Shown here one piece after another: positions 30,081 through 39,537 of a DNA stretch of 64,000 bases (within the stretch, counting starts at the first letter, position 1; every line of letters begins with the position of its first letter). Both the position numbers and the translations under genes were made by a program. This DNA is from an uncultured Sphingomonadaceae bacterium (GTDB taxonomy: Bacteria > Pseudomonadota > Alphaproteobacteria > Sphingomonadales > Sphingomonadaceae): NCBI GenBank assembly GCA_947499255.1, contig CANMNF010000001.1, forward strand, positions 1,116,001 to 1,180,000, written 5' to 3'. The notes under the pieces were generated by a model. That model ran no database searches. It was not told the origin of the DNA and worked only from the letters and a program-made list of their open reading frames with translations.

Positions 30081-30764
30081 GTGAGAACGCTCGCCATCGA
30101 TTGCGCCACGCAGGCTTGTTCGGTGGCCCTTTTTGATGAGGCGTCTGATGGGGCCACCTTGTTGGCCAACGCGCATGACGTGCTGGGCCGTGGCCATGCC
30201 GAACGGCTGATCCCCATGATCGCGCAATTGCCGGACAAAGGCCGCGCGGACCGCATCCTTGTATCGCGCGGACCGGGCAGCTTTACAGGCGTGCGGATCG
30301 GAATAGCCGCTGCACAAGGGCTTGGGCTGGCATGGAGCGCACAGGTGCTGAGCTATCCAACATTGGCATTGGTTGGGGTTATGGCGCAAAAGAGCCATAC
30401 CAAAACGCCTGTCACAGTCTGCATGAACGGTGGGCATGGCGAATGGTTCGTGCAGCAATTTGCTGCTGATGGAACGCCCGCAACCACCGTTGCATCGCTA
30501 AAGCCTGAACAGGCGCGCGCGATGTTGCAGCCCGGCAATATCGTTGCAGGAAGCAAAGCGGATGCAATGTGTGACGGGCAAGAGGGTATGACAGCGCTTC
30601 ATATCCTGCCCGATGCGCGGGATGTTTTGTTATTGCCCGGCGCACTTCTTTCCAGCGACCTTGCCCCCATCTATGGCCGCGCACCTGATGCAAAACCCGC
30701 GCAGGCAAAGCCCGCGCCTGCCCAAACCTCACGGGTGAAATCTACAAAGACCAAACCTGCCTGA
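30081..30764 (+). CDS. tsaB: tRNA threonylcarbamoyladenosine biosynthesis protein TsaB
   Basis: MRTLAIDCATQACSVALFDE...SRGPGSFTGVRIGIAAAQGLGLAW; Ala/Pro/Lys-rich C-terminal tail. Confidence 0.93.
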   Translation: MRTLAIDCATQACSVALFDEASDGATLLANAHDVLGRGHAERLIPMIAQLPDKGRADRILVSRGPGSFTGVRIGIAAAQGLGLAWSAQVLSYPTLALVGVMAQKSHTKTPVTVCMNGGHGEWFVQQFAADGTPATTVASLKPEQARAMLQPGNIVAGSKADAMCDGQEGMTALHILPDARDVLLLPGALLSSDLAPIYGRAPDAKPAQAKPAPAQTSRVKSTKTKPA

Positions 30765-31213
30765 TGGACCCTGTCGATGCCATAATGGTGGTGATGCAAG
30801 AAGCTTTCGATCCGGCTTTTGGCGAGGGATGGACGCGGGCGCAAATTTCCGATGTGCTTATCCTGCCCAGCACGCATTATCGCCTCGCAATGTCGGATCC
30901 GCTTGGTGATGGGCAGCGCGAAGTTCAAGGCTTTACTTTGTCCCGTATTGCAGCGGACGAAGAAGAACTGTTATTAATAGGCGTGAGGCCAAAGTTTCGC
31001 GGCCGCGGAATTGGCAAAGCGCTTATGCAAGCATTTTGCAACGAAGCGCGGCGCAGAGGAGCTCGGCACTTGTTCTTGGAAATGCGCAAAGGGAATAATG
31101 CGCAGTCGCTTTACGAATCGCTTGGTTTCACCTGTGTAAACCGTCGAGAAAACTATTATCGTAGAGCGACAAATGGTCCGATTGATGCGTTAACATTCAA
31201 GCTTACATTATAA
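30764..31213 (+). CDS. rimI: Ribosomal-protein-alanine N-acetyltransferase RimI-like
   Basis: GNAT fold, GVRPKFRGRGIGKALMQAFCNEARRRGARHLFLEMRKGN; overlaps tsaB stop. Confidence 0.85.
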   Translation: MDPVDAIMVVMQEAFDPAFGEGWTRAQISDVLILPSTHYRLAMSDPLGDGQREVQGFTLSRIAADEEELLLIGVRPKFRGRGIGKALMQAFCNEARRRGARHLFLEMRKGNNAQSLYESLGFTCVNRRENYYRRATNGPIDALTFKLTL

Positions 31214-31385
31214 AATTGCTCTGAAACACTTTTCCACGATATATTCACATAGAGGTTGCGTCAGCTATTGCCTATGCCCCTGTATTGTTACAGGGTTTTA
31301 ATGGGAAACTAATAACGGCGCTCGCCAACTAATTTTAACAATCAGTGATCCAATCAAGATCACCTATAATAACACGGGACATACG

Positions 31386-31820
31386 ATGGATAGCAACCAA
31401 CTGGAAAACCAAGACTTGCTGATAACGCTCACATCCGAGATCGTCACAGCACATGTCGCCAACAATGAAACTGGTGTCGAAGATGTGCCGGTTTTGATCC
31501 AGAGTGTTTATGGCGCGCTGTCGGGGTTGAGCACCCAGGCCGAAGAAGAACCGCGACCCGAACCTGCTGTCTCGATCCGTGCTTCGATCAAACCTGATTA
31601 CATCGTCTGCCTGGAAGACGGTAAGAAAATGAAGATGCTCAAGCGTCACTTGATGACCGCTTATGGCATGACGCCTGATGATTATCGGGAGCGCTGGGGC
31701 CTTCCTGCTGACTATCCAATGGTTGCGCCCAATTATGCAGAAAAGCGCCGCGAACTGGCCAAGAAAATTGGTCTGGGCCGCAAGCCTGGCCAACGGCGCG
31801 GTCGTCGCAAGGCGAAATAA
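31386..31820 (+). CDS. MucR/Ros family transcriptional regulator
   Basis: SIRASIKPDYIVCLEDGKKMKMLKRHLMTAYGMTPDDYRERWGLPADYPMVAPNYAEKRRELAKKIGLG. Confidence 0.95.
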   Translation: MDSNQLENQDLLITLTSEIVTAHVANNETGVEDVPVLIQSVYGALSGLSTQAEEEPRPEPAVSIRASIKPDYIVCLEDGKKMKMLKRHLMTAYGMTPDDYRERWGLPADYPMVAPNYAEKRRELAKKIGLGRKPGQRRGRRKAK

Positions 31821-31998
31821 CTTCGCCACTCTCCACCAGCTCCGATCATACCAATTGGCCTCGACACTAACTGGCCTCGATCAATTCGAGGGCAAGTTCC
31901 AGCCATTTTGCGGGCAAAGTTCGTACAACGCTTGAGCGCAGGCGCGCCTGTCCCTATGTCATGGCGATGGGTGCAGCACCAACTATCAAGGGGCACAG

Positions 31999-32433
31999 GT
32001 GAGCCAGCGAATTGATCTTGAAGCTTTGTGCGCCGAACGCGGCCTCAGAATTACTGAGCAGCGCCGTGTGATCGCGCGTGTTTTGTCCAACAGTGATGAT
32101 CACCCCGATGTGGAGCTGTTGCACGAACGCGCTTCTGCCATCGATCCCAAGATCTCTATCGCGACGGTCTATCGCACGGTGCGTCTGTTTGAAGAGGCAG
32201 GTATCCTTGATCGCCACGATTTCGGCGATGGCCGCGCCCGCTATGAAGCCGCGCCCGAAGCGCATCATGATCATCTGATCGATGTGGAAACGGGCAAAGT
32301 CGTCGAATTTGTCGATCCTGAATTGGAAGCGCTGCAACGTGTGATTGCGGAAAAGCTTGGCTATCGCCTCGTGGATCACCGGATGGAGCTTTACGGCGTG
32401 CGGCTTGACCGCGAAGAGCCCAAGGGATCGTAA
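31999..32433 (+). CDS. Fur family transcriptional regulator
   Basis: LCAERGLRITEQRRVIARVLSNSDDHPDVELLHERA...HHDHLIDVETGKVVEF. Confidence 0.95.
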   Translation: MSQRIDLEALCAERGLRITEQRRVIARVLSNSDDHPDVELLHERASAIDPKISIATVYRTVRLFEEAGILDRHDFGDGRARYEAAPEAHHDHLIDVETGKVVEFVDPELEALQRVIAEKLGYRLVDHRMELYGVRLDREEPKGS

Positions 32434-32453
32434 GCGCCAGCGGGGAGACGGGC

Positions 32454-33305
32454 ATGATGACGCCCAAGCGCGCAGCAATTGCCGCTGGTGAGAAGCAGCC
32501 CATTACACTGCTTGGCTGGGTGCGGATCGTGTTGCGCGTATTGGCGCTGCTGCTTTTGTTGTTGAGCTTTGTGCCGCTGCATTACCTCTATCGCATTTTC
32601 GCCTATGGCTCGCCCTTCCCCAAATATTTTCTGAAATTCGCCACCCGCATTTGCGGTGCGCGCGCGCACCGGCATGGCACAGCATTAAAGCGTGATGTGG
32701 TGTTTCTTTCAAATCATGTAAGCTGGCTCGATATCCTGGCGCTGGCAGGCGCGAGCGGAACGGCTTTTGTCTCCAAGGCAGAGCTGAAGAAGGTCCCCAT
32801 TGTCAGCTGGCTCGCGGGTCTTAATCGCACCGTCTATATCCAGCGTGAAGCGCGCCGCGATGTGGCCGATCAGATCAATGCTGTGCGAGAGGCGATGAAA
32901 GACAATTGGTCCGTCACCATCTTTCCCGAAGGCACCACGACCGATGGCCAATCGCTGCTTCCTTTCAAGACGCCGCTATTGAAAATGTTGGAGCCGCCCC
33001 CGCCCGGCGTGATGGTTCAGCCTGTGGTGATGGATTATGGTGCGGTGGCCGAAGACATCGGCTGGATCGGTGATGAAACGGGGCTGCACAATGCGCTGCG
33101 TGTATTATCACGGCCGGGCACCTTTGTGGTGAAACTGTTCTTCCTTGAGCCCTTCGACCCGGACGAATGCGCAGGGCGCAAAGCCATCGGCGCAAAGGCA
33201 CGCGCGGAAATCGAGGCGAAGCTGCTGGAACAATTGGGCAAACCGCTGCGCGATTACCGGCTGGACGCGCCGCCGGTACGGTATGAGGGAACGGTTGGCG
33301 ATTGA
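32454..33305 (+). CDS. 1-acyl-sn-glycerol-3-phosphate acyltransferase (PlsC family)
   Basis: FLSNHVSWLDILAL (HX4D) and FPEGTTTDG motifs. Confidence 0.93.
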   Translation: MMTPKRAAIAAGEKQPITLLGWVRIVLRVLALLLLLLSFVPLHYLYRIFAYGSPFPKYFLKFATRICGARAHRHGTALKRDVVFLSNHVSWLDILALAGASGTAFVSKAELKKVPIVSWLAGLNRTVYIQREARRDVADQINAVREAMKDNWSVTIFPEGTTTDGQSLLPFKTPLLKMLEPPPPGVMVQPVVMDYGAVAEDIGWIGDETGLHNALRVLSRPGTFVVKLFFLEPFDPDECAGRKAIGAKARAEIEAKLLEQLGKPLRDYRLDAPPVRYEGTVGD

Positions 33306-33665
33306 GGAAAAATTGACCGTTCTTGGCTCGCATGTGGCAATTGATTTGCACTTGCTCGATTTGGCATGACGCGTTTTTTTGCCTCACATGTCCAACCGCC
33401 ATCATCACGCAATGGCTGATCCTCCGGGCGGCGAAATCTGGCGTGGCTTCCCGGCTGTACACCCATGCGCCAATGCTCACCAAACGTTGTCGAGACCAAA
33501 CGCTGCAACATTGGCAAAGACTATCGTACAGATCACCAAGCAGCCTTTTGATATCCTTGTTTGCAAATGGAAAATCGTGCTTGATCGGGGCCGTTGGAAA
33601 GGGCAGGAACACGAGCAACAAAAAAGGTAAACCTATTGGGAGTAGTTGGATTGGACCTTCGTATC

Positions 33666-34658
33666 ATGCCGTCTGAAGATATCGCGGCGAAGACTTCGGA
33701 AAAAACGTCGCAGGCTGCGCAAAACAGCTTGCAGCCACGCAAATACGCAATGCACCTATTGTCGGCCGCGGCTTGCCTTAGCCTGGCGGCATGTGGCGGA
33801 GATGATCAGCAAACTTCAAGCGGCCCCATCGCAGGCGGTCCCGGTGGCGGCGCAACGCCCACGCCCACGCCCACGATGACAGCGACGCCGACGCCAACGC
33901 CCACACCAAGTGCGACCCCGACTACACCGGCAAACCAGCTGTTTGCTCTAAGCTTCGATGCTGCCACGCGCTCGCCGCTCGAAACCCGCCTGCTCGATAG
34001 AAATTTTGGAGTGATGGTGCCCAATAGCGGTCCCGATGGCTCCACAGCATTGCGGGTTACGTACACCGGTAATGATGTGGGCAGCCCAAGGCTCACCGGT
34101 CGTGCGGATTTGAGCAAAAAAGTGTGCGCGGCAATGCTTCAATTTGACGTGAAGTTCAATCAGGACTGGATTTGGGTGCGGACCGGAAAATTGCACGGTG
34201 TCGGGCCTGCTGATCCGGTAACCGGAGGCAGGCCAAGAACGCCTACTGGCTGGAGTTCACGGACCACTTTTGACGAAAATGGCACGATTGCCACCTATCT
34301 CTACGACCAGGATCCCGTACGTACCTTTGGGGTCACCACCAGAAGCCAAAATCCGGTGTTTACGCGCGGCCAGTGGCATCAGGTCCAGCTTTATACGACA
34401 TTGAACGGGATCGGTGCGGCTGATGGGTCTGCCCGGGTAACCGTTGACGGGACCGAAGTGGTCAATGCGACTGGGGTCATGTTCCGTGCAGCAGGTGGCG
34501 AGGATTCATTGATCCAGCAATTCATGTTCTCGACATTCTTTGGCGGAAACAATCCTTCATTCGCGCCCATGGATGCCAATGGGTTTGCTACGGTAACAGC
34601 CGATTTCGACAATTTTGAAGTTTACGAGATCGCGACGCAAAGCAGTTGCCAGCCCTAA
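33666..34658 (+). CDS. Polysaccharide lyase PL14-like lipoprotein (paralog 1)
   Basis: Lipobox MHLLSAAACLSLAACGG; PT-rich linker; AAMLQFDVKFNQDWIWVRTGKLHGVG, GWSSRTTF, IATYLYDQ, RGQWHQVQLYTTLNG, FSTFFGGNNPSFAP, DFDNFEVYE. Confidence 0.75.
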   Translation: MPSEDIAAKTSEKTSQAAQNSLQPRKYAMHLLSAAACLSLAACGGDDQQTSSGPIAGGPGGGATPTPTPTMTATPTPTPTPSATPTTPANQLFALSFDAATRSPLETRLLDRNFGVMVPNSGPDGSTALRVTYTGNDVGSPRLTGRADLSKKVCAAMLQFDVKFNQDWIWVRTGKLHGVGPADPVTGGRPRTPTGWSSRTTFDENGTIATYLYDQDPVRTFGVTTRSQNPVFTRGQWHQVQLYTTLNGIGAADGSARVTVDGTEVVNATGVMFRAAGGEDSLIQQFMFSTFFGGNNPSFAPMDANGFATVTADFDNFEVYEIATQSSCQP

Positions 34659-34663
34659 GCACA

Positions 34664-34698
34664 TGTAAGTGCGCGCAAATGGTCTGCGCGCACTTACA
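34664..34698. repeat. Near-perfect inverted repeat, 14-bp arms with 7-nt loop (tgtaagtgcgcgca-aatggtc-tgcgcgcacttaca)
   Basis: Direct reading; lies 6 nt after paralog 1 stop; no T-run. Confidence 0.9.
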
Positions 34699-34820
34699 CA
34701 ATCGAACCTTGGGGCGACCACGCAAATTCGTGATGGCGCAGCGGTATCGGTTGTTGCTAGCCAGCATCTGTTCGGGCATTATTTGCGTTAGAGCATTTCA
34801 GAACAGGTGATCGCGGCGCG

Positions 34821-35867
34821 ATGAATAGCAGTAATAAGCGATCAACAATGGTGCGTTCGGCGGAGTCGCAAACGATATCACCGGCCCGGCAATGTCATGG
34901 CAATTTCGCTGCGGTGCAGACAGAAAGCCAGCGAACCGGTCCGATACATGCATTCAGGACGCGGTTTTTTCGCAGCCGCGCGCCCCTGTTGAGTGTTGTT
35001 GCCGCTGCGGGTCTTGTCGCTTGCGCAGGCAACGGCGGCACAAGCTCCAGCTTTGACCTTGCTGCTGGACAACAATCCGGCGCATCGCAATCGCCAACCC
35101 TGTCCGCACACTCCCGTGTTCCGCAACCCGGCGACACGAATTTGTTGTTCGGCGCAGATTTTGATGGGGCTGAACGCACCACTTTTGAAAGGAACCTGCT
35201 GCGCACCGGTTACGTTGCATTCGCGCCCAATGCAGGACCAGATGGCTCAACAGCGCTGCGTGTTACATATCCGGGCCGGGACAATGGCAGCGAACGCGTG
35301 ACTGCGCGCGCGCCTTTGCGCAAGAAAGTATGCGCAGCGATGTTGCAGTTCGATGTGCGCTTTGATCAGGACTGGATCTGGGCAAAATCTGGCAAGCTGC
35401 ACGGCGTTGGGCCGGCCAAACCCGTCACCGGAGGCCGGACCAGAATAGCTGAGGGGTGGAGTTCGCGCACCACATTTTATGATGAAGGCAAGATCGCTAC
35501 GTATCTGTACGATCAAAACCCGAACAAGAAATGGGGTGCCACAACTCCAAGCCCGAACCGCGTGTTCACGCGCGGCCAATGGCACCGTGTCCGGCTTTTC
35601 ACGACATTGAACGGTGTTAACGCCGCTGATGGTTCTGCTGTGATCACGGTTGATGATGTCGAAGCGGTCAATGTAACCGGAGTTGTGTTTCGCACGGCGG
35701 ATGGTGAACGCTCGCTTATACAACAGTTCCTGTTTTCAACCTTTTTTGGCGGAAACAATGTGTCCTTTGCGCCCAAAGATGCAGACGGAAACTTGGCCAC
35801 GGTCACGGCGGATTTCGACAACTTCGCAGTTTATGAAATGCCTTCGCAAAGCACCTGCCAAATATAG
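34821..35867 (+). CDS. Polysaccharide lyase PL14-like lipoprotein (paralog 2)
   Basis: Same motif series as 33666..34658: CAAMLQFDVRFDQDWIWAKSGKLHGVGPAKPVTGG, GWSSRTTF, FSTFFGGNN; lipobox-like GLVACAG. Confidence 0.75.
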   Translation: MNSSNKRSTMVRSAESQTISPARQCHGNFAAVQTESQRTGPIHAFRTRFFRSRAPLLSVVAAAGLVACAGNGGTSSSFDLAAGQQSGASQSPTLSAHSRVPQPGDTNLLFGADFDGAERTTFERNLLRTGYVAFAPNAGPDGSTALRVTYPGRDNGSERVTARAPLRKKVCAAMLQFDVRFDQDWIWAKSGKLHGVGPAKPVTGGRTRIAEGWSSRTTFYDEGKIATYLYDQNPNKKWGATTPSPNRVFTRGQWHRVRLFTTLNGVNAADGSAVITVDDVEAVNVTGVVFRTADGERSLIQQFLFSTFFGGNNVSFAPKDADGNLATVTADFDNFAVYEMPSQSTCQI

Positions 35868-35940
35868 CGTGATCGGCCCTGTGTGAACAATTGCTACCCC
35901 CTTCACCCCCGCGCGCATTTGGGCTAAGCGCGCTCGACTT

Positions 35941-37296
35941 ATGAAACAGACCACCCCGCCCCCCGGCTCTCCGCGCACTTACCGCGTCAAAAGCTTTGGC
36001 TGCCAGATGAACGTCTATGATGGCGAGCGTATGGCTGAGCTGCTTGAAGCTGATGGCATTGCGCCTGCGCCAGAAGGCGAGGATGCTGATCTGGTGGTGC
36101 TCAACACCTGCCACATTCGCGAGAAAGCGACCGAGAAGGTTTATTCCGATATTGGCCGGATTGAAAAGGCCGGTCGCAAGGCGGGCAAAAAGCCGATGAT
36201 CGCGGTTGCAGGCTGCGTGGCGCAGGCCGAGGGCGAAGAGATTATGAAGCGCTCACCCGGCGTTGGCATGGTGGTTGGCCCGCAGGCTTATCACCGGCTG
36301 GGCGATATGGTGGGCAAAGCGGCCAAAGGCGAACGCTCCACCGATACAGACATGCCCGAGGATGCGAAATTTGCAGCGCTTCCGGCACGGCGCAAAGTCG
36401 CCCCTTCAGCTTTTCTCACTGTGCAGGAAGGGTGCGACAAGTTCTGCACCTATTGCGTGGTTCCTTATACGCGCGGGGCTGAAATATCGCGGCCTTACAG
36501 TGAATTGCTGATTGAAGCGGAGAAACTGGTTGAAGCTGGCGCGCGGGAAATCACGCTGCTTGGTCAAAACGTCAATGCGTGGTCCGGTGAGGACGACAAG
36601 GGGCGCAGCGTCGGCCTTGATGGCTTGATAAGACAGCTGGATAAACTCCCGGATTTGCAGCGTATTCGCTACACCACCAGCCATCCCAACGACATGACGC
36701 CCGGCCTGATCGCTGCCCATGGCGAAGTGGGCAAGCTGATGCCGTATCTGCATCTGCCAGTGCAGAGCGGATCGGACCGCGTGCTCAAGGCCATGAACCG
36801 CAGCCACACGGCGGAAAGCTATCTCAAACTGCTCGACAAGTTTCGCGAAGTGCGTCCCGATATTGCGCTGTCGGGAGATTTCATTGTCGGTTTTCCCGGT
36901 GAAACCGAAGCTGAATTTGAAGAGACTTTGGCGCTGATCGATGCGGTGCGATATTCCTCTGCTTTCAGCTTCAAATACTCACCCCGCCCCGGCACACCCG
37001 CCGCGACGATGGAAGGCCAGATCGCAGCCGAAGTGATGGATGACCGCCTGCAACGACTGCAAGCTTCATTAGGCCGCGATCAACATGCATTTAACACGGC
37101 CAAAGTTGGCACGGTTTGTGATGTCCTGATCGAACGCAAAGGCCGCCGCCCCGGCCAATGGTTGGGCAAATCCCCATGGCTGCAATCGGTATTCTTCGAA
37201 GAGGAACTGGCCATCGGCGATATGGTCCGCGCCGAACTTGTCTCTGCCGGGCCGAGTTCTTTGGCGGGGCGGTTAGTGGAGCGCGCACCAGCCTAA
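35941..37296 (+). CDS. miaB: tRNA-2-methylthio-N6-isopentenyladenosine synthase MiaB
   Basis: YRVKSFGCQMNVYDGERM...VQEGCDKFCTYCVVPYTRG. Confidence 0.96.
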   Translation: MKQTTPPPGSPRTYRVKSFGCQMNVYDGERMAELLEADGIAPAPEGEDADLVVLNTCHIREKATEKVYSDIGRIEKAGRKAGKKPMIAVAGCVAQAEGEEIMKRSPGVGMVVGPQAYHRLGDMVGKAAKGERSTDTDMPEDAKFAALPARRKVAPSAFLTVQEGCDKFCTYCVVPYTRGAEISRPYSELLIEAEKLVEAGAREITLLGQNVNAWSGEDDKGRSVGLDGLIRQLDKLPDLQRIRYTTSHPNDMTPGLIAAHGEVGKLMPYLHLPVQSGSDRVLKAMNRSHTAESYLKLLDKFREVRPDIALSGDFIVGFPGETEAEFEETLALIDAVRYSSAFSFKYSPRPGTPAATMEGQIAAEVMDDRLQRLQASLGRDQHAFNTAKVGTVCDVLIERKGRRPGQWLGKSPWLQSVFFEEELAIGDMVRAELVSAGPSSLAGRLVERAPA

Positions 37297-37616
37297 GGCA
37301 GCAGGGGAGGACCAATGTCCGGAAAACTCTCGAAAGTCTTGTGGCCGGACCGACGCGCTGCGTATTCCGCAAGAATTCAGAGCAGTGGCCTGCTATTCAT
37401 CGCGTTCATGACGGCTGCTGCGCTATAAGCAAGGCCCCAATATCTTTGCCTTGCTCTAGGCATTGCGGCGGACAAGCTCGCGTGGCAACTTGAAATGACG
37501 GAACAAAAGCGCTGACTTGGTGCCAAATTTGAGATAAGGGTCGAAAACTTAATTGCATAGTATCGCTGCTGCAGCGCTTTGTCAGCAAAGCCCTTACAAG
37601 AGGCTTGGCTAACAAC

Positions 37617-37991
37617 CTAATCCATCGCAATGGTTTGATTACCAGCGCTCCTTAAATAGAAGACCCCGAAAACTAGCAATGAACAGGAATTAAAAATAGT
37701 AAGAATATTTATACTTCCAAAATCATAATAATTTAAATTATTAAATAATAATGGCGTCAAATAGATTAGCGACAGAAAAGACGCGAAAATATAACACCAA
37801 GCTTCAGATCGATAACGCTTGGCAACCGCCAATACTAATGCTGCACACAATGCTATCATGATAGACCATATTAGCACTCCATCCTCGGGGAGGAGGAATG
37901 GAACCTCAAGAGCAGCCAAGGCACTCATCAGCGTTAGACAAATGAGCATAAGCGCTAGAGTTCGACACAAGAGCTTCACAGCGCCCTCCAA
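37617..37991 (-). CDS. Hypothetical multi-TM membrane protein, AT-rich
   Basis: 124-aa hydrophobic ORF MEGAVKLLCRTLALMLICLTLMSALAALEVPFLL; no recognised family. Confidence 0.5.
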   Translation of the reverse strand: MEGAVKLLCRTLALMLICLTLMSALAALEVPFLLPEDGVLIWSIMIALCAALVLAVAKRYRSEAWCYIFASFLSLIYLTPLLFNNLNYYDFGSINILTIFNSCSLLVFGVFYLRSAGNQTIAMD

Positions 37992-38175
37992 TATTATCTT
38001 AAAAGCAAAGCCTTGGCCCGCATCGCGTGCGGGCCGACGCGTGTTTGTGCGTAGGTGCGGCCCTTAACGATACATGACATCCACATGACTTTCCACCACT
38101 CTCGCCCCTCCTCCAGCTTGCCAGCCGCCGCAACGCGCTTATCTTAAAGCCACAACCCGAATCCGAAAGGAACGA

Positions 38176-39228
38176 ATGGCTCGTAAAGCGCACCCCGTCG
38201 CCGCCAATGGCAGCGACACCGCCCTGTCCCCCGATACCAGGCCAGAAGATCGCCGCGACGCATCGCGCCGCGCCCGGATCGAGGTTGCCTTCGATGAGCA
38301 GGCGACGCTGGGCATATTGTTCGGGGAGTTTGATGCCAATCTTGTGCAGATCGAAAACCGGCTTGGCGTCTATATCGGCGCGCGCGGCAATAAGGTTGTC
38401 ATAGAAGGCACCGCCGACAGCGTAGGCCGGGCGCGCGATGTGCTGTTAAAAATGCACGAAAAATTGCTGACCGGTGAGGAAGTGGATGCCGGCGCCATCG
38501 ATGCGCTGATTTCCATGGCGGATGAGCCGACGCTGGATGGCATTATCACCGGCAAGGCCAAAGCGCCCTCCATCATGATCCGCACGCGCAAGAAAACCAT
38601 CGTTCCGCGCAGCGCCATGCAGGGCGAATATATGCACCAATTGGCCAGCCGCGATGTGATCTTTGCGCTGGGGCCAGCAGGCACGGGCAAAACCTATGTT
38701 GCCGTGGCACAGGCGATTAGCCAGTTGATCACAGGCAGCGTGCAGCGCCTGATCCTCTCTCGCCCGGCGGTGGAGGCGGGGGAGAAGCTGGGGTTTCTGC
38801 CCGGAGATATGAAAGAGAAAGTCGATCCATATCTGCGCCCGCTATATGATGCGCTGTATGATTGCATGCCGCCTGAACAGGTGGACCGGCGCATAGCCAG
38901 CGGCGAGATAGAAATTGCGCCGATTGCGTTTATGCGCGGGCGCACGCTTGCCGATGCCTTTGTGATTTTGGATGAGGCGCAGAACACCACAAAGGAACAG
39001 ATGAAGATGTTCCTCACCCGTTTTGGCCAAAACTCGCGCATGGTGATCTGTGGCGATCCCAAGCAAGTCGATATCCCGGGCGGCGACCGGATGAGCGGGC
39101 TGGCCGATGCGGTGGAGCGGCTGGAAGATGTCGAAGGCATCGGCGTCACACGCTTCGGCGTTGGCGATGTGGTACGCCATCCGATTGTTGGGCGCATTGT
39201 CGAAGCTTATGAGGGGGATGGGTCGTAG
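38176..39228 (+). CDS. PhoH family ATPase
   Basis: FALGPAGTGKTYVAVAQAIS; PAVEAGEKLGFLPGDMKEKVDPYLRPLYDAL; ILDEAQNTTKEQMKMFLTRFGQNSRMVICGDPKQVD. Confidence 0.96.
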   Translation: MARKAHPVAANGSDTALSPDTRPEDRRDASRRARIEVAFDEQATLGILFGEFDANLVQIENRLGVYIGARGNKVVIEGTADSVGRARDVLLKMHEKLLTGEEVDAGAIDALISMADEPTLDGIITGKAKAPSIMIRTRKKTIVPRSAMQGEYMHQLASRDVIFALGPAGTGKTYVAVAQAISQLITGSVQRLILSRPAVEAGEKLGFLPGDMKEKVDPYLRPLYDALYDCMPPEQVDRRIASGEIEIAPIAFMRGRTLADAFVILDEAQNTTKEQMKMFLTRFGQNSRMVICGDPKQVDIPGGDRMSGLADAVERLEDVEGIGVTRFGVGDVVRHPIVGRIVEAYEGDGS

Positions 39229-39452
39229 AGAGAAACGCGCTGTGTCTTGGACGGTTGAACGGTTATTGCTGGCCTGTCAGCCAAGGTCAGAAGGTTGATA
39301 AGCTCAGGCGCGCGGTGTGCGAAATTATAGGCGAGCTTGCCTCGTGCACGCCTTTCCTACGCGCATAAGGCCCGCTAAACCCCCAGCTAATGTACGCAGC
39401 CTATTCGCCATCGATCCTTGCGCCTGTTTTGGCCACCAGTGCGAAGGCTGCG

Positions 39453-39482
39453 TTTTTAGTTCTAAGGTTTTTGGTTCTAGGA
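39453..39482. repeat. 15-bp imperfect tandem duplication (tttttagttctaagg / tttttggttctagga)
   Basis: 13/15 identical. Confidence 0.8.
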
Positions 39483-39537
39483 CTGTGTCCAACGTGTCCA
39501 TTTTGTAGGGGTTTTGCATGATGGACCGTGCCCGGCA

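Noticed and set aside
31850-31890. Direct repeat tggcctcga at 16-bp spacing between mucR and fur
   Set aside because: Only 9 of 16 positions repeat; too weak to call a tandem duplication.
38015-38035. 8-bp palindrome ggcccgca-tcgcg-tgcgggcc
   Set aside because: Short GC-rich hairpin without U-tract; could be chance in a high-GC genome.
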